From assembly GCF_001273955.1 (NCBI RefSeq), contig NZ_LIGI01000001.1:1277266-1341265 (forward strand): 64,000 bases of DNA, given 5' to 3'. The notes under the pieces were generated by a model. That model was given only the letters and a program-made list of their open reading frames with translations. It searched no databases and was not told where the DNA came from. This document shows positions 8,594 through 18,774 of this stretch, in pieces. Made by a program: the position numbers and the translations under genes. The stretch is from Bacillus sp. FJAT-27245. GTDB lineage: Bacteria > Bacillota > Bacilli > Bacillales > Cytobacillaceae. Position 1 is the stretch's first letter, and every line of letters starts with the position of its first letter.

Positions 8594-9850
8594 TTAGACG
8601 CCTTTTGGGACAGCGGCTTTTCTTTTGAATCTGCTTTCTTTAAGCGAGAGATTTTCCAGGAAGCCGGGGCTTACTTGCCCATAAAGCTGGTAGATGTTCA
8701 ATGCCGGATAGGCTACTAGCAGCCGTTCAATATCCTTTTCTTTCGCTTTTAAAAATAGAGCTCTTTCCGGGACGCGGCCGGTTACTTCGATGGAATCAGG
8801 AATGAATACGTTCGTTTGTTTCGAAAGGAGAATCCAATTATGGTATGGTTCCTTTTTAAAACGGACATTCTGTTCCCGTTCAAAGTAACAAACTTGTTTT
8901 GTGTTTAACTGGATGAGGTCCTCCACGATGGCGCTTGCGGTTGGAAATTTCCCCGCTCCTGGCCCTTGAAGGGTGATGTTTCCGACAATATCCGCCTCGA
9001 TCGAAACAGCATTCTGGACGCCCTCAACAGAGTACAGCGGGTGGGAGGGGCTGACGAGCACAGGTTTAACGGAGCAGGCGAGGCCTCGTGTTCCTTTTTC
9101 AAGTGAGATTACGTGCTTTACGCGCAGTCCCCATTCGGAAAATAACCGGATTTGTGAGTGGGAGATTGCGGAAATTCCCTTCCTGTTAACCGTTTTCCAT
9201 TCCGGCTGTTCCCCAAATGCAATCTGGCTTAGTACCATTGCTTTATAAAAAGCATCGTGGCCCTCGATGTCATTGGTAGGGTCTGCCTCGGCATACCCTA
9301 ATTCCTGGGCACCCTGAAGCGCCTCTTGAAAAGTAACGCCATCCTCGCGCATTTTGGTCAAAATGTAATTGGAGGTGCCGTTAACGATTCCTTCAATCCT
9401 TTCGATTTTGTTCACATTCAAAAGTGTCCTTAGGGTTTGGATAGCGGGAATTCCTCCGGCGACAGTGGCTTCAAACCCGCAGGCCACCTGATGTCGGGAG
9501 GCATATTCAAGAAGCTCATTTCCGTGGTAGGCAAACATTTCCTTATTCGCGGTAATGATGTGGCAGCCTCTTTCGATTGATTTTTTCAAATACGAATAGC
9601 CAGGTTCCCGGCCTACGATTGCTTCAATGACTACATCAAGTTTAGGCAAGTTTAAAATGTCTTCAAAATTTGAGGTAAGGAGGACATCATCATCGAGGTG
9701 GTGTTTTTCAACGTTTCTCACAAGTATGCCTGCAACCTTTACATTTTTGCCAAGGAGCGCCTTAAGCCTCGCCTGATGGGCATTGATTGTTTCATATACT
9801 CCCTTGCCGACTGTACCAAAGCCCAGTAGTGCAACATGGATGTCCGCCAC
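8594..9850 (-). CDS. hom: Homoserine dehydrogenase
   Basis: NAD(P)H-dependent enzyme reducing aspartate semialdehyde to homoserine, the precursor of methionine and threonine. 418 residues. The N-terminal Rossmann motif is LLGFGTVGKG, and the catalytic domain shows GIVNGTSNYILT and GYAEADPTNDIEGHDAFYK. The C-terminal 80 residues do not obviously resemble the ACT domain found in many Bacillus Hom proteins, so threonine feedback may be absent or different. The GTG start follows GGAGGAG at good spacing and lies one base after the metX stop. It is the last gene of the S-box-controlled metY-metX-hom operon, which points to a methionine-dedicated copy; another hom may exist elsewhere in the genome. 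Confidence 0.93.
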   Translation of the reverse strand: MADIHVALLGFGTVGKGVYETINAHQARLKALLGKNVKVAGILVRNVEKHHLDDDVLLTSNFEDILNLPKLDVVIEAIVGREPGYSYLKKSIERGCHIITANKEMFAYHGNELLEYASRHQVACGFEATVAGGIPAIQTLRTLLNVNKIERIEGIVNGTSNYILTKMREDGVTFQEALQGAQELGYAEADPTNDIEGHDAFYKAMVLSQIAFGEQPEWKTVNRKGISAISHSQIRLFSEWGLRVKHVISLEKGTRGLACSVKPVLVSPSHPLYSVEGVQNAVSIEADIVGNITLQGPGAGKFPTASAIVEDLIQLNTKQVCYFEREQNVRFKKEPYHNWILLSKQTNVFIPDSIEVTGRVPERALFLKAKEKDIERLLVAYPALNIYQLYGQVSPGFLENLSLKESRFKRKAAVPKGV

Positions 9851-9851
9851 T

Positions 9852-10946
9852 TTATCTCCTCCTTAAGTCTTCAAGGGCAGCCTCCAGGATTCCTCCCCAT
9901 TTTGGAAACTCGGCAAGGAATCCATCATGCCCGAAATCAGTGCTCACTTCAACATAATCCGCTTCTTTTCCGGCCTCTTGCAGGGCTTCCGCGATTTCTT
10001 TCACCTTTTCGGGAGGATAGAGCAAATCACCTGTATAGCCAAGCAGCAGGGCATTCGCGGTAATCTGCTCAATAGCCGTTTCCCATCCGTGCCTGCCTCT
10101 GCCAATGTCATGGGAATCCATCGCCCCGAGCAAGTGCAAATAGCTGTTGGCATCGAAACGGGATGAAAGTTTTTGTCCCTGATAATTCAGATAAGATTCA
10201 ACTTGATAAGTCTCGCCGTCCTTAAGCTCCCTGTTGAATCTTTGATTGAACAACGGGGCGGTCCGGTAGGTGACCATCCCAACCATCCTGGCGATTTCCA
10301 AGCCCGAAATCCGGGCACCCTCCGCATAAAAGCCGCCATTCCAGGCTGGATCCCGCTCGATCGCCTTTCTTCCGATTGTGTTAAAAGCAATGCCATAATC
10401 GCTTAGGTAGGGGGTCACGGCCATCGGGATGATCAGCTCCGCGAAATCAGGGTAGGCAATTGCCAATTCAAGCACCTGCATCCCGCCAAGCGAGCCGCCA
10501 ATAGCCGCTTTGACTTTGTTGATGCCTAGCTTGCGGAGCGCCAAAACCTGTGAATGAACAATATCCCGGATTGTTATTTTCGGAAAATCATACTGATAAG
10601 GCCTTTCGGTCAATGGGTTCATACTGGTTGGGCCGGTTGATCCCGAGCAGCCACCAAGGACATTGAATGTAATAACTTCATATTTGTTGGTATCAATATG
10701 CCCTCCTGGTCCAATCAGACCGCGCCACCAGCCTGGTTGCTCTTCGGTGCCAACTGTATACTGATTCCCGGTAAGGGCATGGCAGACCAGTATGGCAGGG
10801 CCGCCTTTTTTTCCAGCCCTTTCAAATGCGAGTTCGACGTCAGGGAGTACCGTACCGGAATCAAGCCGCAGTTCCCCAACTTTTATCTTTTCATATTCCG
10901 GCGAAGGAGCCGGCTCGGCGCTTAAGGATAAATCTTCGGTGTTCAT
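9852..10946 (-). CDS. metX: Homoserine O-acetyltransferase
   Basis: Alpha/beta-hydrolase-fold acyltransferase that activates homoserine with acetyl-CoA (or succinyl-CoA in some relatives) in methionine synthesis. 364 residues, the normal length. The nucleophile is Ser152 in [10 protein letters not shown]; the triad is completed by the aspartate in [11 protein letters not shown] and the histidine in DFGHDGFL. The ATG overlaps the metY stop as ATGA, indicating translational coupling. The neighbour MetY uses O-acetylhomoserine directly, so acetyl is the likely acyl group; this is inferred. Confidence 0.94.
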   Translation of the reverse strand: MNTEDLSLSAEPAPSPEYEKIKVGELRLDSGTVLPDVELAFERAGKKGGPAILVCHALTGNQYTVGTEEQPGWWRGLIGPGGHIDTNKYEVITFNVLGGCSGSTGPTSMNPLTERPYQYDFPKITIRDIVHSQVLALRKLGINKVKAAIGGSLGGMQVLELAIAYPDFAELIIPMAVTPYLSDYGIAFNTIGRKAIERDPAWNGGFYAEGARISGLEIARMVGMVTYRTAPLFNQRFNRELKDGETYQVESYLNYQGQKLSSRFDANSYLHLLGAMDSHDIGRGRHGWETAIEQITANALLLGYTGDLLYPPEKVKEIAEALQEAGKEADYVEVSTDFGHDGFLAEFPKWGGILEAALEDLRRR

Positions 10947-12268
10947 TGATTTACCTTCTCCTCGGGCCTTGCTGAAATACCGGTAGCCTTAAAGAAAGCC
11001 TGGTCCAAATCTTCTTTTAAATCATTGAGCGATTCAATTCCGACTGAAAGCCTGATTAGTTCTTCGGTTACGCCGCTTTTTACAAGATCCTCTTTGCTGA
11101 GCTGCTGGTGTGTAGTGGAAGCAGGGTGGATGATCAATGATTTTGCATCGCCGACATTTGCCACATGCGACCACAGTTTAATGTTGTCGATCACTTTTTT
11201 ACCTGCATTACGGCCGCCTTTGATGCCAAACACAATAATCGATCCAAAACCGCCGCCAAGGTATTTTTTCGCAAGTTCATGGCTTGGATGATCCTCTAGC
11301 CCAGGATAGGAAACCCATTCGACTGCCGGATGGTCTTTCAAGTACTGGGCGATTTCCAGAGCATTCTCATTATGCTTTTGAATTCTCAAGTGTAGTGTCT
11401 CAAGCCCTTGCAGCAATAGGAAGGCGCTATGCGGGCTTAACGATGAGCCAAAATCCCTCAAAAGCTGGACGCGAAGTTTAATGATGAATGCGAGCGGTCC
11501 GACATCCTGGGCAAAGCGGATACCATTATAGCTTGCATCCGGCTGTGTGAATCCTGGGAACCTTTCACTGTTCCAATCGAACCGGCCGGCATCGACGACG
11601 AGGCCGCCAATCGTTGTCCCGTGGCCTCCAATCCATTTTGTCGCGGAATGGACAACGATATCCGCGCCCCATTCAATCGGCCTGCAGGAGTACGGGGAAG
11701 CAAAGGTGTTGTCGATGATGAGCGGAACGCCATTTTCGTGCGCGATTTTTGCCACCGCTTCAACATCGAATACATTCAGGCTTGGATTGCCGATGATTTC
11801 GCCAAAGACCGCTTTTGTTTTCGGCGTGATAGCCTCGCGGAAGTTTTCAGGATTTGTCGAGTCGACAAAGCGGACTTTAATGCCGAACTTCGGAAGGGTA
11901 ACGGCGAATAAGTTGAATGTTCCCCCATACAGATTTGCGGCGGCGACGATTTCATCACCCGCTTCAGCGATGTTCATGATTGTCAGGGCAATTGCGGCCA
12001 TGCCGGAGGAAACAGCAAGGGCAGCCGCGCCACCTTCCAGGAGGGCAATTCTTTTTTCCAAAACATCGGTAGTAGGGTTCATGATCCTGGTATAAATATT
12101 TCCGGATTCAGCAAGAGAGAAGAGGTTCTGGGCATGGTCGGTGCTGTTGAAAACATACGATGTGGTCTGGTAAATAGGTACCGCGCGGGATCCGGTTACT
12201 GGATCAGGAGTTTGCCCGCCGTGCAATAATAGTGTTTCAAGCCCGAAGTTTTCATTTTGATTTGTCAT
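10943..12268 (-). CDS. metY: O-acetylhomoserine sulfhydrylase
   Basis: PLP enzyme of the Cys/Met metabolism family. It condenses O-acetylhomoserine with sulfide to homocysteine; related members use methanethiol. 441 residues. Lys211 in [11 protein letters not shown] is the cofactor lysine, and SGMAAIALT together with the IDNTFASPY strand are family signatures. The large insert and full length favour MetY over the shorter MetB/MetC enzymes. It leads the operon directly behind the SAM riboswitch, so SAM should shut down all three genes. metX overlaps its stop by four bases. Confidence 0.93.
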   Translation of the reverse strand: MTNQNENFGLETLLLHGGQTPDPVTGSRAVPIYQTTSYVFNSTDHAQNLFSLAESGNIYTRIMNPTTDVLEKRIALLEGGAAALAVSSGMAAIALTIMNIAEAGDEIVAAANLYGGTFNLFAVTLPKFGIKVRFVDSTNPENFREAITPKTKAVFGEIIGNPSLNVFDVEAVAKIAHENGVPLIIDNTFASPYSCRPIEWGADIVVHSATKWIGGHGTTIGGLVVDAGRFDWNSERFPGFTQPDASYNGIRFAQDVGPLAFIIKLRVQLLRDFGSSLSPHSAFLLLQGLETLHLRIQKHNENALEIAQYLKDHPAVEWVSYPGLEDHPSHELAKKYLGGGFGSIIVFGIKGGRNAGKKVIDNIKLWSHVANVGDAKSLIIHPASTTHQQLSKEDLVKSGVTEELIRLSVGIESLNDLKEDLDQAFFKATGISARPEEKVNQ

Positions 12269-12331
12269 AGTATCTTACCCTCCAATTTATTGTCTATTGT
12301 GTTTTGAGCAGTTAATGGCTTCTTTTAAAAC

Positions 12332-12478
12332 AAAAAACCCCTCTCCATAAGAAGAGGGGGGTTCCTCCTCTTATCTTCCAGGCAAAAATGCCTGCAGGAA
12401 TTAGCACCTTTTCAAGCTTTACGCTTGAAGGTTGCCGGACTTCATAGGGCCTGACCCTCCGTCACTCTGGATAAGAGA
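12332..12478 (-). promoter_or_regulatory. SAM-I (S-box) riboswitch with terminator
   Basis: Read on the minus strand, the aptamer shows the classic S-box order: CTTATC at the P1 stem, GGAGGGTCAGGCCC with ATGAAG, then CCGGCAACC, then AAGGTGCTAATTCC, and GATAAGAG closing P1 (about 12370-12478). It is followed by CCCCTCTTC/GAGAGGGG and a T run (12332-12361), which is the transcription terminator. In the presence of SAM the terminator should form and stop transcription of metY-metX-hom. I saw no convincing promoter hexamers upstream. The remaining sequence to the coiled-coil gene at 12820 has no other gene. Confidence 0.95.
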
Positions 12479-12787
12479 TTGCATATATAGTTTTCAATGA
12501 GTGTTCATTATTAACTGCCGTGTGTTATAGAGGATTATAAGGGAAGGTAATCCAATAAGTCAACCAAAAATTCAAAATATTATTTATTTTTCCCGCTAAG
12601 GGTAAAATGGATGTTCATTTTTTATCAAAGAGAGATATAGCGGTCGAACAGCTGCGAAAAACCGATCCATTAGTCACTAAGCTGATCTGCAACTTTCGAT
12701 AATCAAGTTGGGCTATTTCTCTATGGAATATGCTGCTGTGGGGGAAGGTAGGGAATAGAAACCAAAGTCCTTTATAAAAATTTATAG

Positions 12788-12793
12788 TATAAT
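12788..12793 (+). promoter_or_regulatory. -10 element of the coiled-coil gene
   Basis: A perfect TATAAT 27 bases before the start codon of the gene at 12820. No good -35 hexamer lies at 17 bases, so this is only a partial promoter call. Confidence 0.4.
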
Positions 12794-12819
12794 GGACAAG
12801 AGAAGGAGGTGAAAGGTAT

Positions 12820-13167
12820 ATGGAAGAACGGTTGGAAAGAATGGAAACGATGTTGGCCCAATTAGTGAGTATGGTTGGCAGCGTAATATCGGAGCAGCAG
12901 AACATGCGGCAGGAATTGAACGGTTTGCGCCAGGACCTAAACAGTTTGCAAGGCCAAGTAAACGGTTTGCGCCAGGACCTTAGCGGTTTACAGGGCCAAG
13001 TTAACGGTTTGCGCCAGGAATTCGAGGCTGAAAAACAGAGGAACGCAGAACGGCACGAAGAAATACTGGGCAAGTTTAAAGCAATGGAACTGGACCAGGA
13101 TTTCATCTGGGAAAAAACCGCCCGCAATGAGCGGGAAATTGAAGTTCTCAAAAGAAGGCTGGGTTAA
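12820..13167 (+). CDS. Small coiled-coil protein with internal repeats
   Basis: A 115-residue hydrophilic protein predicted to be almost wholly coiled coil. Residues 34-68 are built of heptads such as NGLRQDL and SGLQGQV, encoded by a 42-base unit present twice plus a partial third copy (12919-13020). It has an excellent ribosome site (AAGGAGGTGA) and a perfect -10 upstream, so it is very probably expressed. It has no cysteine, signal peptide or known domain. I do not recognise a function. Repeat number probably varies between strains by slippage or recombination. Confidence 0.75.
   Translation: MEERLERMETMLAQLVSMVGSVISEQQNMRQELNGLRQDLNSLQGQVNGLRQDLSGLQGQVNGLRQEFEAEKQRNAERHEEILGKFKAMELDQDFIWEKTARNEREIEVLKRRLG
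12919..13020 (+). repeat. 42-base tandem repeat inside the coiled-coil gene
   Basis: Units at 12919-12960 and 12961-13002 and a partial unit at 13003-13020, each opening with AACGGTTTGCGCCAGGA. The unit length is a multiple of three and encodes two heptads, so copy-number change keeps the frame. Confidence 0.9.
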
Positions 13168-13222
13168 TCTCTCCATAGAAGAATTCCTCATAAACTCCCC
13201 AAGTATCTTTTCCAAATCAATA

Positions 13223-13276
13223 AAAAAAGGTGCGAAACCGCCTTCCCCTAATGGAGGGTGATTCGTACCTTTTTTA
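13223..13276. terminator. Hairpin with A and T flanks, likely bidirectional terminator
   Basis: GGTGCGAA and TTCGTACC pair (one G-U) with an inner loop, flanked by an A run on the left and a T run on the right. It can end transcription of the coiled-coil gene rightward and act as a second stop leftward. Confidence 0.75.
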
Positions 13277-13371
13277 ATACTTATTTATATTTCGGTTTAA
13301 AACCATTTACGTTACATTGAAGTATTTATTTTTAATAAAGTATCCTTCCTGAATCATTCATTTTAACGAGT

Positions 13372-13399
13372 TAAAAGCCCCCTGATTTCTCAGGGGGCC
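13372..13399 (-). terminator. Terminator of the giant subtilase gene
   Basis: On the minus strand GCCCCCTGA pairs with TCAGGGGGC around a GAAA tetraloop, followed by TTTTAA. It lies 21 bases past the stop codon. Confidence 0.85.
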
Positions 13400-13419
13400 C
13401 GTTTGACGTTTAGACGGGA

Positions 13420-16400
13420 TTAATTGACTACAATCTTGTGCGTTGTTGAATGTGTCGCACCTTTGTCGTCAGTAACAGTCAACGTGACGGTATAGGTACC
13501 TTTTTTATTAAATGTGTGATTTACAGTTGCCCCGGTACCGGTTGTTCCATCACCGAAGTTCCACTGGTAGCTTACAATCGTTCCATCCGGGTCGCTGGAT
13601 TGGGAACCATCGAATTGCGTAGCTTTTTTCATCTTGGCTGTTGCCTCTCCTTTGATCACAGCAATTGGCGCTTTGTTCTCTGCAGGAGGTTCAACCTGGC
13701 CGCCGCCGGCAGTTACATACAGCTTTCCTGGCGCGGCTACTTCAACCTGGTTGCCTGATTGATCTGCTACTCGAACTACGATAACGCCGCCATCCATCTT
13801 AAGCGAATCAGGCGTTTTGTATGAGCCTTCATAATGTCCTGGTGACGTTTCAGTCATTGCTATTCCATTATTGGCGCCTGAAGGCATTAATGGCAATTCA
13901 ATCCGGAACGAAGCGTTGAGCCCTGGTTCGCTGTCAAAAGATACATGCACGGTCTCACCGGCAACAATGTGGACATCGGCGGCTGGTGAAATGTTTGTAA
14001 TTTCAGGGGCGCTAAGGTCAACAACTACGTTACGTGTAACTGTAGTTGTGTTGCCCGCGCGGTCGGTTGAAACTACTGTAATCGTATTTTCACCGGCGTC
14101 AACTAGTACTTTGTGTGAGAAAGTACCGTCGGCGCTAACATTAACGGATTTTCCGTTCACTGTTAGGGTGTCAAAATGGTCATCGCTTGTTGACCCTGTT
14201 ACGTAAACCATTTCAACATTTGTTCGGTAATCCTGGATTGGCGCTGTAACATCAAGTACCGGTGCTGTCTGGTCCAAAGTCACGACAGTAGGTGCGGAAC
14301 GATCAGAGATTTTTCCGTTTACGACCACTTCGACGGTTAATTCATTCGCACCCGCATTTAGCGTTGCAGGGATGCTGAACTTCCCGTTTTCAACCGTACC
14401 CGTACCAACCTGTTCTGTACCATTATAGAGCTTCACTGTCGAACCATTGACCTGAGAAATTCCGGCTACTGTAACATTTTCATCATTTGTAAAGGAACCA
14501 TCAACAGGTGAAGTGATGACTGGCGCGCCAACTGGGTATTGGACAATCGCGCGGATCATGTAGTTGCCTTCCGCTGCAGGAGATTGGCTCCAGGCTCCGC
14601 TAATCCTTTGCCAGCTGCGCAGAGCGTTCTTGCCATTTTCATCGGTAGCCAACCCTGGTGTGTTAGGATTCGCGAATGATTGGATATAGACAACATAGAA
14701 ATCTCCTTCAACCATAACCGGTTCCTGGAATTTAACTGTTGTCCAAGTGCCATCGCGTTTAGCCGTGCCGTTGAGCGGACCTGCTAGTTGTCGGCCCGGC
14801 GCGCCATTTGCGCCTGTAGCGTCATAAATCGCGTATTGGAATGCGGTGCCGCCCGGAACCGGCCATTCTGTATTCCAGAAGCGGAACATGGCGCCTGTCA
14901 CTTGCGCCGCGCCATTTTCAGGCGTCATGCGCACCGCCCAGGCATTGCCTGCTGCGTTCCATGCACGGGCGTTTTCGGCGGTGCCGTCATCGTATCCGAT
15001 TGTTCCTTCGAACCCGATAAATGGTTTCAACCCTACATTTACTTCAACTGATCCATTTCCTTTAACAGTGACAGTTGAATTTTTATTGTAGTATTGGTCG
15101 GCGGATACCGCGAGAGTGTACGTGCCTTCTAAAACTTCAAGCGAGAATGAGCCGTTTTCATCTGTTCTTACAGGTGAAATGCGGGCATCTTCCATGACCA
15201 TTACCGTTGCATTTGCAATAGGTTCGCGGGATCTTTCATCCGTCACTACACCTGTGATGATTCCATGCGGGATCGGTTCAAGTGTAAAGCTGACTGATGT
15301 ATCCCTTCCGTCATTAATTTTGATAGGGCGGGTCTGTGGATAGAATCCATAGGCGTCAGCGCGAATGGTGTAATCCCCGGCCATATGAATCATGCTAAAG
15401 CGTCCGTTGCTTGCATCCGTTCTTGTAGAACGCCCTGTTTCAAGGACAGTAACTGTCGCATTGGCAGGTAAGCTTTGCAGCCCAATTCCGCCTTGAGGCT
15501 GAGTTGGCAAAGCATCCTTTTCGGTTCTTGTCAGCTTCACTTCAGGCCCTTCATATACCGCTTTCGGTTTGGCCATTGCCTGGGAATCACTTTCAACCGC
15601 TCTTTCAAATTTTTGCGGTGCTGGAGCGGCCAATACGGCAAAGTTATCGATATACCATCCAAGTTTTACGACACTGCCATCCGATGTAACGCGGAACCTT
15701 ACTTGAACTTGCTGGCCGGCATATGAGGCTATATCGTAAGAAACGGTAGACCAGTTTTTGCCGTTTGTTGAGTGGCTGAACATGCCGAGCTGTGTCCAGG
15801 TTGTTCCGCCATCCTTGGAAATTTCGACAAAGCCTTTATCATAGTTTGTTTCAAGCTCATACCAGTGCGAGAATGCAAGTGTTGCGTTTGTTACCTGTGA
15901 AAGGTCGATCACTGGGGATACGAGCGAGAAATTGGCGCTGCTCTCGTAATTTCCATCAAGATCTGTTCCCCATACATTTGGAGCGGACGGAGGAACAGGT
16001 GCGCCCGTGCCGGAAGGAGTGCCGCGCTCCCACTCATCCCGTGTACCGGAATGGGTCCAGCCGTTATCTGTATCACCATCAAAATTATCGCTGTACACTG
16101 TCACCGGGGCGGTAACTGTGACAGATACCTCGTTGGAGTTTCCGCTCTCATTGCCAAAGTAATCTTTTGCTCTTACGACATAGAAATAGGTCTCGCCATT
16201 GGCTGTGTTGGAATCTGAAAAACTGTTCGCAGATGTCGTTCCGATTTTTTCATAGCCATCGCCTGAGACAGAGGAACGATAAACATTGTATTCTTTGAAA
16301 TCTGCATCGGAAACGGCTGACCAGTTAAGCGAGACAATTCCCAATGAATTTGCCTGGGCTGTTAAGTTGGCTGGAACAGCAGGTGCGACATCATCCGCTC

Positions 16401-18774
16401 CAATGAGAGACACATCATCGATATACCAGCCATCCCGTGTTCCGGAACCATCGGTATGCAGGTTGAAAATGACAAAAATCTGTTCTCCCGCAAATTGGGA
16501 TAGGTCAACGACTTGGTTTTTCCATCCGCCGCTTAAACCAGTAAAGGAAGCTAAAGAAACGAATTCATAATTGGTTGATTCCGCCGCTGCATATACAACG
16601 CCCCTGTCATAATTGGTCTCCAGGTTGAACCAGTGCTTGAAGGAGAGCAGGGCACCCCGATTGCTATCCATGAGATCAATTGGCGGCATCATCATGTAGG
16701 AGTTGGAACTGTTGAGATATGGTCCGTCAACATTGGTTGCAATCAGCTTCGTGCCTGAAGCTGCTGAACCAGGGCCGCCTACAGGAACACCCCACTCCCA
16801 TGTGTTATTCGTCCCGCCAGTCGTAAAGCCATTAATATTTGTTTCGAAGTCCTGGAAGTAACCAGGCTTAACACCATTGGAAACTTCAATAGAATACTTA
16901 TTTGTTTCAAAACCATTATTGCCGTAATCGTTTACACGGATGTAATATTCCGTACCCGCCGTATGTACGAGGAAGTAAGGAATTGAGCCTGTATACACTC
17001 CGTCTTTATAATCCCCGGATGTTCGTGACATTGGAATGTATGTCCAGTGCGTGGTGCCTTTGATTCTGGCATACGCTTCCACTGTAACAACCCCAACATT
17101 GTCCGATACACGGGCGGTGAATGGTATATCAAATCCCGTATAGGCCATTGTAACAGGCGTGTGCTCAAGCACAGGAGGCTCGAAATCGTCCCCGGCGGTA
17201 GCAACCCGGCCGGACACTGAACCTAGGCCGCTTAGAATGGATCCTACAGCATCAGCGGCGTTGATTAATCCGCTTCCGTACCCGTGGTTCGGGCTTGTAG
17301 GATATTCGTTATCTGTTAATGGTATTGCCGTTGTTGTAATAATTTGTTCAAGCTGGTCAACCGTGAGGGATGAATTTACTTGAAGCAGCAATGCGGCTAG
17401 TGCCGTCGTATGCGGGCCGGCCATTGATGTCCCGTTCCATCCGCCTTCATAGCCGCCGCCTGGCACAGAGGAGCGCACATTTACTCCTGGCGCAGATACT
17501 TCAGGCTTAATTTCTCCATAAGGGGACGGGCCTCTAAGTGAGAAAGAAGCTACTTTGTTGTTGATATCTGTTGCCCCAGTTGCGAATGATTCCGGATAGT
17601 TGGCCGGGTTCGCCACTGAACCAGGTCCTCCCGGATTGCCAGTACGGACATTTCCCGCTGAAAACTCTGGGAAAATTTGTGCCGCGCGCCATGACTGGAC
17701 CATTGGCCGGAACCACTCGTCAAGTCCAGGGCCGCCGCCCCATGAGTTGTTCACAACATCTGGAGCCATTTCCGGGTGGCGATTTCCATTTTTGTCAACC
17801 GGTGCGATCAGCCATTGTGCGCCACGCAAGATAATCTCATCTGTCGTAGATGGATTGAAAATACGGACCGCCATCCATTTCGCACCAGGCGCGACACCGA
17901 TTTTGTTCGTTCCGTTTGCTTCCGAACCAACCATCGTACCCATCGTATGGGTTCCGTGGCCATCCGTATCGACTGGCAAGGATGCGCCACTGTGGGCATC
18001 AAACCAGCTGAATTCTGGATTAACCACATTGCCGTTCGCGTCGTATCCACGCCATTTGCGCTTCAACGCAGGGTGATTCAAATCGACACCTGAATCGAGA
18101 TTCGCTACGACGATGCCGGTTCCATCGATTCCCATCGCCCAAGCTTCAGGAGCGCGGACTTGATTAATGTTCCACTCAATATTGCTGGGTTGGATATCTG
18201 CGGTTACATTCTTTTCCTCAGTCGCCGTAGACTTTTCCGCTTTATCGAGAAATCTCTCCTCGTTAGGAAGAATCTTGTCTACTTCAGCGCGTAAAGCGAT
18301 TTTCTCCATAACGTTTTTAGTACTCGTTACGGACAATGCGTTAACTATGAAGAAGCTTTCAAACTTTTTTACTTCTCCTTTTTTTTGCATGCTATCTAAG
18401 TATTTTTCCAAACCAAATTGTGTACGGGAGGCTGTTTCCAGCAAAGAGGAAACAACAGCGTTACGCATAGCAAGCTTGGCAACGGCCGGAGGTTCTTTTT
18501 TCTTTCGTGATGCATCATGGGCGTTTTTCGAAACGGCATTAACATCCGCTTGTTCTTTCATTTTAATGAGGTAGGTGACGTATTCATCGTCTTCAAATTG
18601 TTTGGCTAGTTTAGGAGCAATTTTGTCAGCAGCTAGTTGGGGCGCGTTCGTTTGAAGATCAACCTTTTGCATGGAAGTACTTCCTGTTGCAGAGGCCGGG
18701 GCAGTGAGCGTTAGTGTAAGTACGAATATAAGCCATTGAGAAACCCATTTCCGTAATCTCTTGGTTTTTACCAA
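13420..18774 (-). CDS. Large secreted S8 serine protease, bacillopeptidase F-like
   Basis: Exported multidomain subtilase of 1784 residues. The N-terminus has a basic region, a hydrophobic core and APASA for signal peptidase. An inhibitor-like propeptide covers about residues 60-185. The S8 domain (about 215-520) has Asp227 in NLDSGVD, His273 in GHGTHT, Asn375 in SAGN and Ser450 in GTSMAGP. Behind it lie two MAM-like domains, a fibronectin type III domain between them, two carboxypeptidase-regulatory-like domains (about 1120-1275), Ig-like repeats and a C-terminal PKD domain. No LPXTG anchor, so it should be released or wall-associated. The TTG at 18774 is chosen because GAGAGG lies seven bases upstream; the open frame begins at a GTG without a ribosome site. 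Confidence 0.93.
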   Translation of the reverse strand: MVKTKRLRKWVSQWLIFVLTLTLTAPASATGSTSMQKVDLQTNAPQLAADKIAPKLAKQFEDDEYVTYLIKMKEQADVNAVSKNAHDASRKKKEPPAVAKLAMRNAVVSSLLETASRTQFGLEKYLDSMQKKGEVKKFESFFIVNALSVTSTKNVMEKIALRAEVDKILPNEERFLDKAEKSTATEEKNVTADIQPSNIEWNINQVRAPEAWAMGIDGTGIVVANLDSGVDLNHPALKRKWRGYDANGNVVNPEFSWFDAHSGASLPVDTDGHGTHTMGTMVGSEANGTNKIGVAPGAKWMAVRIFNPSTTDEIILRGAQWLIAPVDKNGNRHPEMAPDVVNNSWGGGPGLDEWFRPMVQSWRAAQIFPEFSAGNVRTGNPGGPGSVANPANYPESFATGATDINNKVASFSLRGPSPYGEIKPEVSAPGVNVRSSVPGGGYEGGWNGTSMAGPHTTALAALLLQVNSSLTVDQLEQIITTTAIPLTDNEYPTSPNHGYGSGLINAADAVGSILSGLGSVSGRVATAGDDFEPPVLEHTPVTMAYTGFDIPFTARVSDNVGVVTVEAYARIKGTTHWTYIPMSRTSGDYKDGVYTGSIPYFLVHTAGTEYYIRVNDYGNNGFETNKYSIEVSNGVKPGYFQDFETNINGFTTGGTNNTWEWGVPVGGPGSAASGTKLIATNVDGPYLNSSNSYMMMPPIDLMDSNRGALLSFKHWFNLETNYDRGVVYAAAESTNYEFVSLASFTGLSGGWKNQVVDLSQFAGEQIFVIFNLHTDGSGTRDGWYIDDVSLIGADDVAPAVPANLTAQANSLGIVSLNWSAVSDADFKEYNVYRSSVSGDGYEKIGTTSANSFSDSNTANGETYFYVVRAKDYFGNESGNSNEVSVTVTAPVTVYSDNFDGDTDNGWTHSGTRDEWERGTPSGTGAPVPPSAPNVWGTDLDGNYESSANFSLVSPVIDLSQVTNATLAFSHWYELETNYDKGFVEISKDGGTTWTQLGMFSHSTNGKNWSTVSYDIASYAGQQVQVRFRVTSDGSVVKLGWYIDNFAVLAAPAPQKFERAVESDSQAMAKPKAVYEGPEVKLTRTEKDALPTQPQGGIGLQSLPANATVTVLETGRSTRTDASNGRFSMIHMAGDYTIRADAYGFYPQTRPIKINDGRDTSVSFTLEPIPHGIITGVVTDERSREPIANATVMVMEDARISPVRTDENGSFSLEVLEGTYTLAVSADQYYNKNSTVTVKGNGSVEVNVGLKPFIGFEGTIGYDDGTAENARAWNAAGNAWAVRMTPENGAAQVTGAMFRFWNTEWPVPGGTAFQYAIYDATGANGAPGRQLAGPLNGTAKRDGTWTTVKFQEPVMVEGDFYVVYIQSFANPNTPGLATDENGKNALRSWQRISGAWSQSPAAEGNYMIRAIVQYPVGAPVITSPVDGSFTNDENVTVAGISQVNGSTVKLYNGTEQVGTGTVENGKFSIPATLNAGANELTVEVVVNGKISDRSAPTVVTLDQTAPVLDVTAPIQDYRTNVEMVYVTGSTSDDHFDTLTVNGKSVNVSADGTFSHKVLVDAGENTITVVSTDRAGNTTTVTRNVVVDLSAPEITNISPAADVHIVAGETVHVSFDSEPGLNASFRIELPLMPSGANNGIAMTETSPGHYEGSYKTPDSLKMDGGVIVVRVADQSGNQVEVAAPGKLYVTAGGGQVEPPAENKAPIAVIKGEATAKMKKATQFDGSQSSDPDGTIVSYQWNFGDGTTGTGATVNHTFNKKGTYTVTLTVTDDKGATHSTTHKIVVN

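Noticed and set aside
12919-13020. Repeats as a possible CRISPR array
   Set aside because: Units are contiguous without spacers and encode heptads in frame; no cas genes nearby.
12615-13151. 178-codon frame antisense to the coiled-coil gene
   Set aside because: Its repeats are the mirror of the 42-base repeat on the other strand; no ribosome site, and the plus-strand gene has a clear promoter -10 and AAGGAGGTGA.
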